Source: Pedobacter agri PB92 (GTDB taxonomy: Bacteria; Bacteroidota; Bacteroidia; Sphingobacteriales; Sphingobacteriaceae). From it: a stretch of DNA of 33,509 nt. The position numbers and the translations under genes are program-made. A model generated the notes under the pieces. That model made no database searches. It was not told the DNA's origin and saw only the letters and a list, made by a program, of their open reading frames with translations. Where the stretch lies: positions 1-33,509 of the forward strand of contig NZ_AJLG01000036.1 in assembly GCF_000258495.1 (NCBI RefSeq). Reading direction: 5' to 3'. Within the stretch, counting starts at the first letter, position 1. Each line of letters starts with the position of its first letter. Shown in pieces: positions 17,465-26,984 of the stretch.

Positions 17465-17689
17465 CTATTGAATGTATGATCTAACCATATTGTAAAACTG
17501 ATGAGTCACCACAGGCAAATTATTGTAGCCAGTTATTTCGATTTATCCAGTATTCCATGGATTGGATCGTTCATTCGAACATATTTGATTTTAAGCAGGA
17601 TTTAGCTTTTGCGATGCTGCGGACCAGGTGAACGCACAGATGCTCATTGCTTAAAATCTTAACTTATAATATGTACACACAAATACAAT
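17465..17689 (+). other. Long 5' leader of the mannan operon
   Basis: About 225 nt between the predicted transcription start and the first gene. It contains only short upstream frames, for example a 34-codon one opening at 17501 (MSHHRQIIVASYF...) and a 24-codon one starting MDWIVHSN. I see no clear riboswitch fold and no terminator. An imperfect CATAC...GTATG repeat (17461-17478) sits at its beginning. Confidence 0.4.
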
Positions 17690-19510
17690 ATGCAGCAGGA
17701 ACTTTCAGAATCTAATATTTTTTTCAAGAGTGCTATGTCAATAGAAGAACCATTAAGAAAAACCGAGCAGGAGATTATGCCTGATCGCATCAATAAAATT
17801 AAAACTGTGGAAGGATATGATATCTATCCATATTTCAACCTGGGAGATCATAAAATATTTTCGGGAGTTACGTCTTTGTGCGATTATATCATTAAACATC
17901 AAACTGTGGCCATCGACGGCTATGCTGGTGTTTATTGGGATAGGTTGATTAGTGCCATTACTAACGAATTTCAATTGAGAGGTGTAAAAATGAACCTGGT
18001 TGATTTCAGTAATGCATTGAAATCCGAAGAGGAAATTATCAGCCTAACTGCACCTTTTATGGGGCAGGAAGATTCGGTTTGGGGCAATAAGACCACCTTA
18101 ACACTTCGCGATTACTTTGTGGAAGATTTTTTGAAATCTACACTGCCTAATAAAGATGTTTCTGTTAATATTTTGGTTGGTCCTGGCGCAGCGCTTGCCG
18201 GATGGGCGGCTAAAGTGATTTATGTAGATATGCCTAAAAATGAGCTTCAGCACCGAATGAGTGCAGGTTCAATTTGCAATTTGGGCATGCGTACTCCGCA
18301 GGAACAGATGGAAATGTACAAACGCTTCTATTTTATTGATTGGGTAATACTTAATGAACATAAAAAGCAATTGTGCAACCTGATTGATGTATTTGTTGAT
18401 GCACAATGGGAAGGACCAATCAATTGGGCTTTCGGGGATGATGTTCGTGATGGATTAGCTAAAATGTCTAATACCGTATTCAGGGCGAGGCCCTGGTTTG
18501 CACCTGGCGCCTGGGGCGGGCAGTGGATGAAAAAGCACATGCCGCAACTGGATCAGAATGAAGTAAACTATGCCTGGTCTTTCGAGTTAATTGTACCCGA
18601 AAATGGTATTGTATTCCAAAGCAGTGGTTTGCTGCTTGAAGTTTCTTTTGACATGTTGATGTTTACACAACATGAAAATATACTGGGGCGCCACGCTGAA
18701 AAGTTTGGAATGGAGTTCCCAATCAGATTTGATTTTCTGGATACTTTTGATGGCGGGAATCTATCCATTCAATGTCATCCCAGCCTTGATTATATACAAA
18801 AACAGTTCGGAGAAACCATTACCCAAGATGAAACCTATTATATACTCGATTGCAAAGAGAATGCAAGCGTTTATCTGGGCTTTCAGGAGGATATCAATGA
18901 AAATGATTTTCGAAAAGTTTTGGAAGAAAGTAACCAGGACGGAATCGAAGTTGACATTGAGAAATACGTTCAGGTTCACCAAGCTAAAAAACACGATCTT
19001 TTCCTTATTCCTAACCGCACCATCCATAGCGCAGGCGCTCAAAACCTCGTCCTCGAGATCAGTGCGACACCTTACATTTTCACCTTCAAAATGTACGATT
19101 GGTTAAGGCTGGATTTAAATGGAAAACCTCGTCCCATTAATATTGAACATGCTTTTAAAAACCTTGATTTTTCCAGAAAAGGCGCACAGGTACAGCAGGA
19201 ACTGATTGCAAAACCAACTGTTATTGCGCAAGGAGATGGCTATACCTGTTGTCATTTGCCTACGCATCAGGATCATTTTTATGACGTACATCGATTAGAT
19301 TTTGATGCATCAGTAACAGTTGAAACCAATGGGGTGTGCCACGTACTGATGCTGGTAGAGGGTGTATCGATCAGCGTAACCACAGCAAACGGTTCAAGTT
19401 TGATTTTTCAATATGCTGAAACTTTTGTGATCCCAGCCGCTGCCGGCAGTTATACAATCGTAAACCAGTCGAACCAAAAAGCGAAAGTGATTAAAGCTTT
19501 CTTAAAATAA
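17690..19510 (+). CDS. Type I mannose-6-phosphate isomerase with N-terminal degenerate kinase-like domain
   Basis: A 606-residue cytoplasmic fusion. The C-terminal ~350 residues are a type I phosphomannose isomerase, converting mannose-6-phosphate to fructose-6-phosphate. The metal-site residues of the family are visible as Gln361 and His363 (LSIQCHPSLDY), an acidic residue in TQDETYYILD, and His446 in IPNRTIHSAGAQNLVLEIS. Residues ~60-240 resemble a uridine-kinase-like P-loop fold (AIDGYAGVYWDR at about 74-85, VIYVDMPKNELQHRM), but the Walker A glycine/lysine signature is missing, so ATP hydrolysis by this half looks unlikely. An alternative start is Met16. It is first in the operon and 5 bp ahead of the transporter gene, where it would supply the last step of mannose catabolism. 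The isomerase call is firm; the role of the N-terminal domain is unknown. Confidence 0.85.
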   Translation: MQQELSESNIFFKSAMSIEEPLRKTEQEIMPDRINKIKTVEGYDIYPYFNLGDHKIFSGVTSLCDYIIKHQTVAIDGYAGVYWDRLISAITNEFQLRGVKMNLVDFSNALKSEEEIISLTAPFMGQEDSVWGNKTTLTLRDYFVEDFLKSTLPNKDVSVNILVGPGAALAGWAAKVIYVDMPKNELQHRMSAGSICNLGMRTPQEQMEMYKRFYFIDWVILNEHKKQLCNLIDVFVDAQWEGPINWAFGDDVRDGLAKMSNTVFRARPWFAPGAWGGQWMKKHMPQLDQNEVNYAWSFELIVPENGIVFQSSGLLLEVSFDMLMFTQHENILGRHAEKFGMEFPIRFDFLDTFDGGNLSIQCHPSLDYIQKQFGETITQDETYYILDCKENASVYLGFQEDINENDFRKVLEESNQDGIEVDIEKYVQVHQAKKHDLFLIPNRTIHSAGAQNLVLEISATPYIFTFKMYDWLRLDLNGKPRPINIEHAFKNLDFSRKGAQVQQELIAKPTVIAQGDGYTCCHLPTHQDHFYDVHRLDFDASVTVETNGVCHVLMLVEGVSISVTTANGSSLIFQYAETFVIPAAAGSYTIVNQSNQKAKVIKAFLK

Positions 19511-19515
19511 TTCCC

Positions 19516-20931
19516 ATGATTAGACAAGAACAACATACAGTAATTAAAAAGAGCAATTCCTATTTATATCTGGTTTGTCTGGTAGCGGCTTTAGGTGGGT
19601 TTTTATTTGGATTCGATACAGCTGTAATTTCCGGAACCATTAGCCTGGTGACTAAAGACTTTGGACTGAATGCGATAAGTGAAGGCTGGTTTGTGAGCTG
19701 TGCCCTGTTGGGCTGCATTATTGGTGTAATCATTTCAGGCAAGCTAAGTGATAAATTCGGGAGGAAAATCGTACTCATTTTATCGGCATTTCTTTTCCTG
19801 ACTTCTGCACTCGGGTGTATGTATGCCGGTGATTTCTCCACATTAATTGCATTCAGGTTAATTGGCGGAATTGGCATTGGCGTAGCTTCAATGGTTTCTC
19901 CACTCTATATATCTGAATTTGCGCCATCGAGACTTAGGGGAACTATGGTGTCGCTGTATCAGTTGGCTTTAACCATTGGTATTGTTACAGCTTATTTCAC
20001 CAATGCCTATCTGGCTAATCACAGCGGAGAAAATTTTTCCGGAGCTGACGCCGAGAAAATATTTTCAACAGAAGTATGGCGGGCAATGCTTGGCCTTGGT
20101 GCTTTGCCGGCGCTCATTTTTCTAATTTCATTATTCCTGGTGCCGGAATCTCCGAGATGGTTACTTTTTAGGGGAAGGAAAGATCAGGCAGAAAAAATCC
20201 TGATCAAGATTGATGGAGAGGCTGCCGCAAGGAAAGAACTTGATGTGTTCGCAAATCAAAATACAACAAATGAAGAAGGCTCATTGAGCACATTATTTAA
20301 GCCGGTTTACCGCAAGGCTTTATGGATCGGTTTATTATTGCCCTTTTTGTCGCAGGTTTGCGGTATTAATGCGGTAATTTACTACGGACCCAGAATATTA
20401 GAGCAAGCTGGGTTTACCTTAAATAATGCCCTTGGCGGGCAGGTAACTATTGGATTGGTAAATGTAGTTTTCACATTTGTAGCCATTTTTACAGTTGATA
20501 AATGGGGCAGAAAACCATTGCTGTATGTCGGAATTGGCGGTGCGGTAATTTCACTCCTCATTATCGGTCTGCTGTTCCAGTTCGGCATGCTTTCAGGTCC
20601 ATGGATACTGATCTTTATCCTGGCCTTCATTGCCTGTTTTGCATTTTCTTTCGGCCCGGTTTGTTGGGTAGTTATCGGCGAAATATTCCCCAATGGTATT
20701 CGCGGCAAAGCGATGTCTTTGGCTACGTTAACCCTTTGGATTGGAAATTTCTTTGTTGGCCAGCTTACACCGGTAATGCTTCAGGGTTTGGGTTCCTCCT
20801 GGACCTTCTGGATATTCGCCATTTGTTGCTCACCGGCACTTTATCTCACATGGAAACTTATACCAGAAACCAAAGGCCGCTCACTGGAAGAAATTGATGC
20901 CTATTGGCAGGAAGATCATCTAAAGAAATAA
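19516..20931 (+). CDS. MFS sugar porter (sugar:H+ symporter family)
   Basis: A 471-residue, 12-helix inner-membrane transporter of the sugar porter family (relatives XylE, GalP, AraE). Signatures in order: GGFLFGFDTAVISG in helix 1, GKLSDKFGRK in the loop after helix 2, VPESPRWLLFRGR after helix 6, QVCGINAVIYYGP in helix 7, DKWGRKPLL after helix 8 and PETKGRSLEEID at the end. It probably imports the monosaccharide released in the periplasm. Its place directly after the isomerase gene and ahead of SusC points to mannose, which is inference; residues alone do not fix the substrate. No phosphotransferase component is present, so phosphorylation would be done by the ROK kinase at the operon end. 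Confidence 0.93.
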   Translation: MIRQEQHTVIKKSNSYLYLVCLVAALGGFLFGFDTAVISGTISLVTKDFGLNAISEGWFVSCALLGCIIGVIISGKLSDKFGRKIVLILSAFLFLTSALGCMYAGDFSTLIAFRLIGGIGIGVASMVSPLYISEFAPSRLRGTMVSLYQLALTIGIVTAYFTNAYLANHSGENFSGADAEKIFSTEVWRAMLGLGALPALIFLISLFLVPESPRWLLFRGRKDQAEKILIKIDGEAAARKELDVFANQNTTNEEGSLSTLFKPVYRKALWIGLLLPFLSQVCGINAVIYYGPRILEQAGFTLNNALGGQVTIGLVNVVFTFVAIFTVDKWGRKPLLYVGIGGAVISLLIIGLLFQFGMLSGPWILIFILAFIACFAFSFGPVCWVVIGEIFPNGIRGKAMSLATLTLWIGNFFVGQLTPVMLQGLGSSWTFWIFAICCSPALYLTWKLIPETKGRSLEEIDAYWQEDHLKK

Positions 20932-21002
20932 AAATACATCATTCCCAACCACTAACCTAATATATCAGATGCCATGACCGCATCATCCTTAATTTAAATG
21001 TT

Positions 21003-24000
21003 ATGAGACATAAACTTTACCAAATTAAAAAACTAAAACGACTGCCGCTCAGGCAGCTGGTGGTACTGGTATCAATGCTGATTCCGTTCAGCCCCGGCTA
21101 CGTTGAGGCAAAAACGACCAAAGCGCCATTGATGCGAATCAGTATACGTGAAATTTCTGTTAGCGGGAAAGTGGTCGATGAAAAAGGTATTGCACTCCCG
21201 GGTGTAAGTGTGCAGATCAAAGGACTACCATTGGAGCCGTAACGGATGGCAATGGACTTTATAGCCTTTCGGTACCAGATAATTTAGCCTCCAGAAGTCT
21301 GACATTTTCCTATCTCGGTTATGTAAGTCAGGATATTCCTATCGCAGGTAGAAAAACCATCAATGTTCAGCTTAAAGCTGGAGGCGAAAATGCGCTGGAT
21401 GATGTGGTGGTAGTTGGATACGGAACGCAAAAGCGGGTATCGATTACGGGTGCGGTAAGTACGATAGATGCCAAAAACATTGAAAATAAACCAGTGCTCA
21501 ATGCTTATCAGGCCCTGCAGGGTGAATCGCCAAACTTAATTATTCAGCAAACTAACCTTAATCCGGGCAGTAATGTAACCGTAAATATTAGGGGTGTGGG
21601 TACACTTGGCGACAATACGCCGCTAGTTGTGGTAGATGGTATTGTTGGTGGAAATTTGAATACCATTAATCCCAACGATATTGCCAGCGTTTCTGTATTG
21701 AAGGATGCAGGCGCTGCTGCCATTTATGGCTCCAGGGCTGCAAACGGTGTGATCTTAATCACCACAAAAGCAGGTAAGCTTAATCAGAAAACCACCGTAT
21801 CTTATAATGGAAGTTACGGTGTCCAGGATGCGAACGTGTTGGTTCATAAAGTTCCGGCCTGGGAGAATGCTTATTATAAAAACGAATCTTTGGTGAATTC
21901 AGGTCTGAGTCCGGCATATACGCCTGATCAAATTCAGCAATTGAAAGATCAGGGTGATGGTACCTGGAATATCGAAAATCTTTTGCGTACAGCGCCACAA
22001 CAGTCACACAATGTTAACATTGCCGGCGGTGGTGAGAAAAGTGCATTTTTTGTGTCCGCAGGTTATCAGGATCAGCAAAGTAATTTTATTGGTAATGGAG
22101 GCGAAGGCTCAAATTTTGGCTATCAGAAATATAATTTGAGGTTAAACCAAACCAATGTAATCGGTAAGCTCAGAACAAATTTCATCCTCCTGTACACCAA
22201 AACCCGAAACAAAACCAATAGCGTTGGCGATAACAATATTTTCGCTGATGCCAACCGTGTTCCGGCAAATTTTAACTGGCAGGATGAAAATGGAAATTAC
22301 CTGACCAACCCTTTTGCTTCGCAATATAACGAATATGGTGTGCTGGAAAAAGGAGGCTTTAACCAGGCAGATAATGATGAGATTTTTGGATCATTCAATG
22401 GACAATTTGAGATCACAAAAGATTTGGTATTGACAGGCCAGTTCGGTGGTACACTACAAAATAACGGTACTTTTTTCAGAAGAACACAGGTAAATTATCT
22501 GCCTTCAGGGGTATATGGCGATGATCGTTCCGTGCTCGATGCCAATAGCAAGTCACAGCTTTTTAATACTAAAATTTACCTGGAATACGGAAAGAAAATT
22601 GCTGATCACGACTTCAAAGTACAGGTTGGCGCCTCAAGCGAAAATTATTCTCAACGGGGATTCCAGCTGCAGAAAACATTAACCGATCAGTTGTTGGGTA
22701 CGCCTACAACAGGTACGATAGTCGATCCAATCAACTCAAACAATAGCCTGGCCATCAACTCTAATAGCCTGCTTTCTTTGTTTGGCAGGTTAAACTATGC
22801 TTTTAAAGATAAATATCTGCTTGAGGCCACTGCCCGATATGACGCCTCTTCAAAATTTGCTAAAGGCAACCGCGGCAGTTTCTTTCCATCAGTTAGCGCT
22901 GGCTGGTTGATCTCACAGGAAAATTTCATGCAGTCGATAAAAAATACGGTGAACAGTTTAAAAATCCGTGCTTCTTATGGTGTTCTCGGAAATCAGAACG
23001 TTGGCAATTTCCAGTACCAGACCACTTACTTCAATTATGCAAGTGCTTATGGATTTAATAACATTCCTGTTGGTGGCGCCGGAACTTTGTTGTCTAACCG
23101 CGATTTAACCTGGGAGAAAGCTTCAACCTTTAACGTTGGTTTGGATGCGGGCTTCTTTGATAACAAGCTGACCGCTACTTTTGAATATTTCAATAAGGTA
23201 ACCAGAGATATTCTTCAGCCGAGACAGGATATTCCGGCAATTTTTGGTGCGGCAACACCCGATTTTAATGTAGCAAAAGTAAGAAGCAAGGGTTGGGAAG
23301 CTTCAGTGACGTATAATCTTCGTGGAGAAAATGTTACGCAAAGTTTCAGCGTAAATGTGGCCGATAACCAAAATAAATTATTGCAGTTATCAGGTGGCGC
23401 CACCGAGCAAATCATTAATCAGGATGTGTTTCAGTTGTTGAGACGTGTTGGCGAGCCTATCACGCAATATTACGGATATGAAACCAATGGATTTTTTCAA
23501 AACCAATCCGATATCAACAATTCGCCAAAAATTGCCGGTAACCCCGTAGTTCCAGGTGATGTGAAATTTAAGGATTTGAACAATGATGGGGTGATTGATG
23601 CAAAAGATAAAACGGTATTGGGTAATCCATTTCCACGCTACACATTCGGGTTTACTTACCGTTTGGCAGTAAAAGGGTTTGATCTACAGTTGTTTATTCA
23701 AGGTGTTGGCAAGCGGGAAACGTTCCTGCGTGGTGAATTGGTTGAACCTTTCCACTATGGATATGGTGCAACAGTTTATGAACACATGACTGACTATTGG
23801 AGTCCGGGTAATCCCGATGCCCGTTATCCAATCTTTGCGAATATTGGGTCGCCATCCAATACGAATAACTGGAGAACAGGCTCCGATTTATATAAATATG
23901 ATGCCGCTTACGCCCGCTTGAAGAATGTAAACATAGGCTACACATTGCCGCAGGCCATAACCAGCAAAGCAGGAATCAGCCGTTTGCGTGTTTCACTGAT

Positions 24001-24154
24001 CGGTCAAAATCTGTTTACGTTAAGTAAACTCAAATTTATTGATCCTGAAACTTCAGAATTTGGAAATAACCTTAGTACGGGCTCCAGCTCAAACAGTGCC
24101 CGACAGTATCCGCTGCCAATTTTTTACGGTGCTGGTTTAGACATTACCTTTTAA
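21003..24154 (+). pseudogene. SusC-like TonB-dependent outer-membrane transporter, frameshifted
   Basis: Outer-membrane importer of oligosaccharides that pairs with SusD. Order: signal region (LVVLVSMLIPFSPGYVEA), carboxypeptidase-regulatory-like domain from ISVSGKVVDEKG to INVQLKAGG, TonB-dependent plug opening VVVVGYGTQKRVSITGAVS, and a 22-strand-type barrel ending LDITF with the usual C-terminal Phe. The frame breaks near 21224: VQIKG is followed by LPLEP and a stop, whereas one extra A gives VQIKGTTIGAVTDGNGLYSL and an uninterrupted product of 1050 residues, normal for SusC. It is 71 bp behind the MFS gene with no terminator between. The downstream frame alone would lack signal peptide and first domain, so a true break would disable uptake. 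Confidence 0.9.
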
Positions 24155-24177
24155 TAATCATGGTAAGCATTACTCAT

Positions 24178-25799
24178 ATGAAATCTACATTCAAAAACCT
24201 AATTATAGCAATGGCCTTGCTTGCCGTTGCAGGCTGCAAAAAGCTCGATATTGCACCCACCGATCGGTTTTCAGATTTAACCTTCTGGACCGTGGATGTT
24301 AATGTAAACAATGCCCTTAATAATAATTATAGCTTGCTTTACAACAGTAGTTTATTTTCGAACCCGAAGCACTTTCTGATAACGCTTATTCGCCATCAGG
24401 CGATTTAAACCTGATCGCAAGCGGCAACGCGACTTCGCTTACCGCGAAATTCGCCGGAGACTGGGCAAGTTATTACCGAACGATTAAATCGGTAAATATT
24501 TTTCTGGAAAACGTGGATCAGAATAAAACCCTGCCACAGGCAACCATTGCAAGAATGAAAGCAGAAAACCAGTTTATGCGTGCTTTCGCCTTGTTTAACC
24601 TGAGCAAATGGTATGGCGATGTGCCACTTCCTGATCATGATTTAACGCCGGAAGAAGCGCAGGTAATTCCACGTACTTCTAAAGCTACGGTTAGCGATTA
24701 TATCATCGCACAGCTGGAAGCGGCTATCCCGAACCTGCCAAGTAAGGACCAGCTTCCGGCCAGTGAAAATGGCAGGATTACCAAAGGTGCTGCGCTGGCG
24801 CTACAAATGAGAACCTTACTTTATCAGGGCAATAAAATGGCTGAGGTGGTTGCGGTTTGCGAAAAGCTGATCAACAATCAGGCAACTTATGGAACCTACG
24901 CATTAACCCCAAGTTACAGTGCGTTGTTTAGTGACCCTGCTACCAACAAGACCAATAATGAAAGTTTATTATCGCTACAATATGTACCAACAGTGCGCAC
25001 CTGGCAAAACTTCTGGGATTTTGCACCAAGAACCGTAGGCGGAAGGGTGAGTGCCATGGCACCAACCCAGGAACTGGTAGACGATTATATTATGCTCAAT
25101 GGAAGAGGAATTAAAGATGCGGGTTCAGGGTATGTGGAAAGCAATCCTTATGTAAACCGCGATCCGAGACTTACCGCAACAGTAGTTTACGACAGATACA
25201 GCTGGATAAACCCGAATAACACCACCAAAACCATTTACATCAGACCAGGATCTGACCCGGTGCAACCCGGATTAGATGAATATTCCCCAGGTTCACAAAG
25301 TGCTTCGGCAACAGGTTATTACTGGCGTAAATATTTCGATCCGATTGCCTTATCAAGTTTCGTATCAGGAAATAATCTGCATTTGTTCCGCTATGCAGAA
25401 GTCCTGCTTACTTATGCAGAAGCGAAAAATAGCTTAGGGCAAATGGATGCAGCAATTTGGGCAAAAACAATTGGTGCCATTCGCTCGAGAGCTGGATTTA
25501 CTGATGCCGGAGCCTTAAGTTTTCCTTCAGGTGATTTGACTAACATCATTCGCCGTGAACGCAGAGCCGAACTGGCGATGGAAGGTTTAAGAGTGGATGA
25601 TATCAGGCGATGGAAAGTGGCTGAAACCACCATGAATGGTTTTGCCCATGGTGCAAAATTCGCCACTGATCAAAATGTTGATGGCGGCTACATCAGAACG
25701 CAACAACGTAAGTTCAATCCACAGCGTGATTACTTATGGGCAGTGCCTTCCAGTGAAATCGGCCTAAATAAAAATTTAACACAGAACCCAGGTTATTAA
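24178..25799 (+). pseudogene. SusD-like glycan-binding lipoprotein, frameshifted
   Basis: Surface lipoprotein (RagB/SusD family) that forms the lid of the SusC pore and binds the polysaccharide. The start MKSTFKNLII gives a lipoprotein signal with the box LAVAGC; an ATG six codons earlier is less likely. The N-terminal TPR-like region includes RMKAENQFMRAFALFNLSKW, and the C-terminal part contains LFRYAEVLLTYAEAKNSLG and RRERRAELAMEGLRVDDIRR, standard SusD signatures. The frame is lost in a T4 run (24355-24358). One more T changes the stop-bound SNPKHFLI into FEPEALSDNAYSPSGD and gives 540 residues. It lies 23 bp behind SusC. Family assignment is firm. Confidence 0.9.
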
Positions 25800-25810
25800 C
25801 GAATCAAGTC

Positions 25811-26938
25811 ATGAAAAATCTAAATAGAATATTCGCCTTAATACTGCTTGTATGTCTTGCAGTTGTTTCCTGCAAAAAGGAAGAACGGGATCTAAATGAA
25901 AACATCAGTCTGGTAGGCACTTTAAGTTTGCCCGTAAATCAAGCTTCGATTAAACTCACGCCGTCCAATGCTGCAGCTTCGCAGCAATTTAAGTGGACAT
26001 CGGCAACACCTGAAGATGGTGGCCTGATCCTTTATGAAGTGGCTTTTGACAAAGAAGGAGGAAATTTTTCGAAACCGGTTTTTAAAATAGTTTCCGATGG
26101 CGGAGGTGTGCAACCACAGGTAACCATCTCTCATAAAGATTTGACGAGAATTGCCGCACTTTGTGGCATCAACTCTTCTTCCACGGGGAAGGTAAACTGG
26201 ACGGTTATGGCCTCGAAAGCGAGCAATAGCAAAGTGGGCCAGGAAGTCAGGACACTACAGTTGGAACGCCCTGCCGGATTTGCCGAGGTGCCAACCGACC
26301 TTTATCTAACCGGATCGGCAACTGAAGGAGGTGATGACTTCGCTAAAGCAGTTAAATTTAAAAAACTGGAGGAAGGCGTATTCGAACTTTACACTTCTTT
26401 AAAAGCAGGAAGCTATATACTTACTGATAAACCTGCTCAGGCAGGGAGAAAATTTTTTGCTGAGGGTGCTTCTATTAAAGAGGGGGCAACAGGTATTACG
26501 GTATCTGGCAGCACAAAAGCTTATTACCTGAAATACGATTTCAATGTAGCCAGTGTAATCGAAGTAAGCGAGGTGCAAAGCGTTGGCTTATATATGTCTG
26601 CTTATGGCAACGAAATTGGTCAGCTCAATTACACTTCAGCAGGTATCTGGCAGTCTGGGATTATTCCAGTTGTCTTTTATCAATTTTCTTGGGGTAGAGA
26701 TGAGCGGTACAAATTCGCAGTCCATACCGCCTCCGGTGTGAAGTATATGGGCAGCAGCAACGTAAACAATGTTAGCCCGGTTGGTCAGGCGGCATCTTAT
26801 TTTTACCTCAATTCCGTAACCAATGATCAGTGGAATAATACCTACAAATTCAATCCTTCAGCTGACAATAAAAATATAAAAGCAACGGTAAATTTAGGAG
26901 GGGATGGTCCGTATAGCCATACGATTGTAACCCAATAA
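25811..26938 (+). CDS. SusE-like outer-membrane lipoprotein
   Basis: A 375-residue lipoprotein (signal and box LAVVSC) that follows SusD by 11 bp. The N-terminal Ig-like region (LPVNQASIKLTPSNAA, then FKWTSATPEDGGLILYEVAF) matches the SusE domain seen in Bacteroidota starch and mannan loci. Two further beta domains follow, each opening like a SusE/SusF carbohydrate-binding unit (DLYLTGSATEGGDDF and VGLYMSAYGNEIG). The expected job is to hold glycan at the cell surface beside SusC/SusD. Aromatic clusters such as FYQFSWGRDERYKF could form binding platforms. SusE proteins vary greatly, so specificity cannot be read; mannan is suggested by the neighbours only. Confidence 0.82.
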   Translation: MKNLNRIFALILLVCLAVVSCKKEERDLNENISLVGTLSLPVNQASIKLTPSNAAASQQFKWTSATPEDGGLILYEVAFDKEGGNFSKPVFKIVSDGGGVQPQVTISHKDLTRIAALCGINSSSTGKVNWTVMASKASNSKVGQEVRTLQLERPAGFAEVPTDLYLTGSATEGGDDFAKAVKFKKLEEGVFELYTSLKAGSYILTDKPAQAGRKFFAEGASIKEGATGITVSGSTKAYYLKYDFNVASVIEVSEVQSVGLYMSAYGNEIGQLNYTSAGIWQSGIIPVVFYQFSWGRDERYKFAVHTASGVKYMGSSNVNNVSPVGQAASYFYLNSVTNDQWNNTYKFNPSADNKNIKATVNLGGDGPYSHTIVTQ

Positions 26939-26949
26939 ATTTTGTACTT

Positions 26950-26966
26950 CCGGCATGTTATGCCGG
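26950..26966 (+). repeat. Short hairpin between SusE-like and GH76 genes
   Basis: CCGGCAT (26950-26956) and ATGCCGG (26960-26966) form a 7-bp stem with a 3-nt loop in the 46-bp gap. No T-run follows, so it is more likely an mRNA stability or processing element inside the operon than a full terminator. Confidence 0.5.
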
Positions 26967-26984
26967 GGAGATAACCTCTACGCG

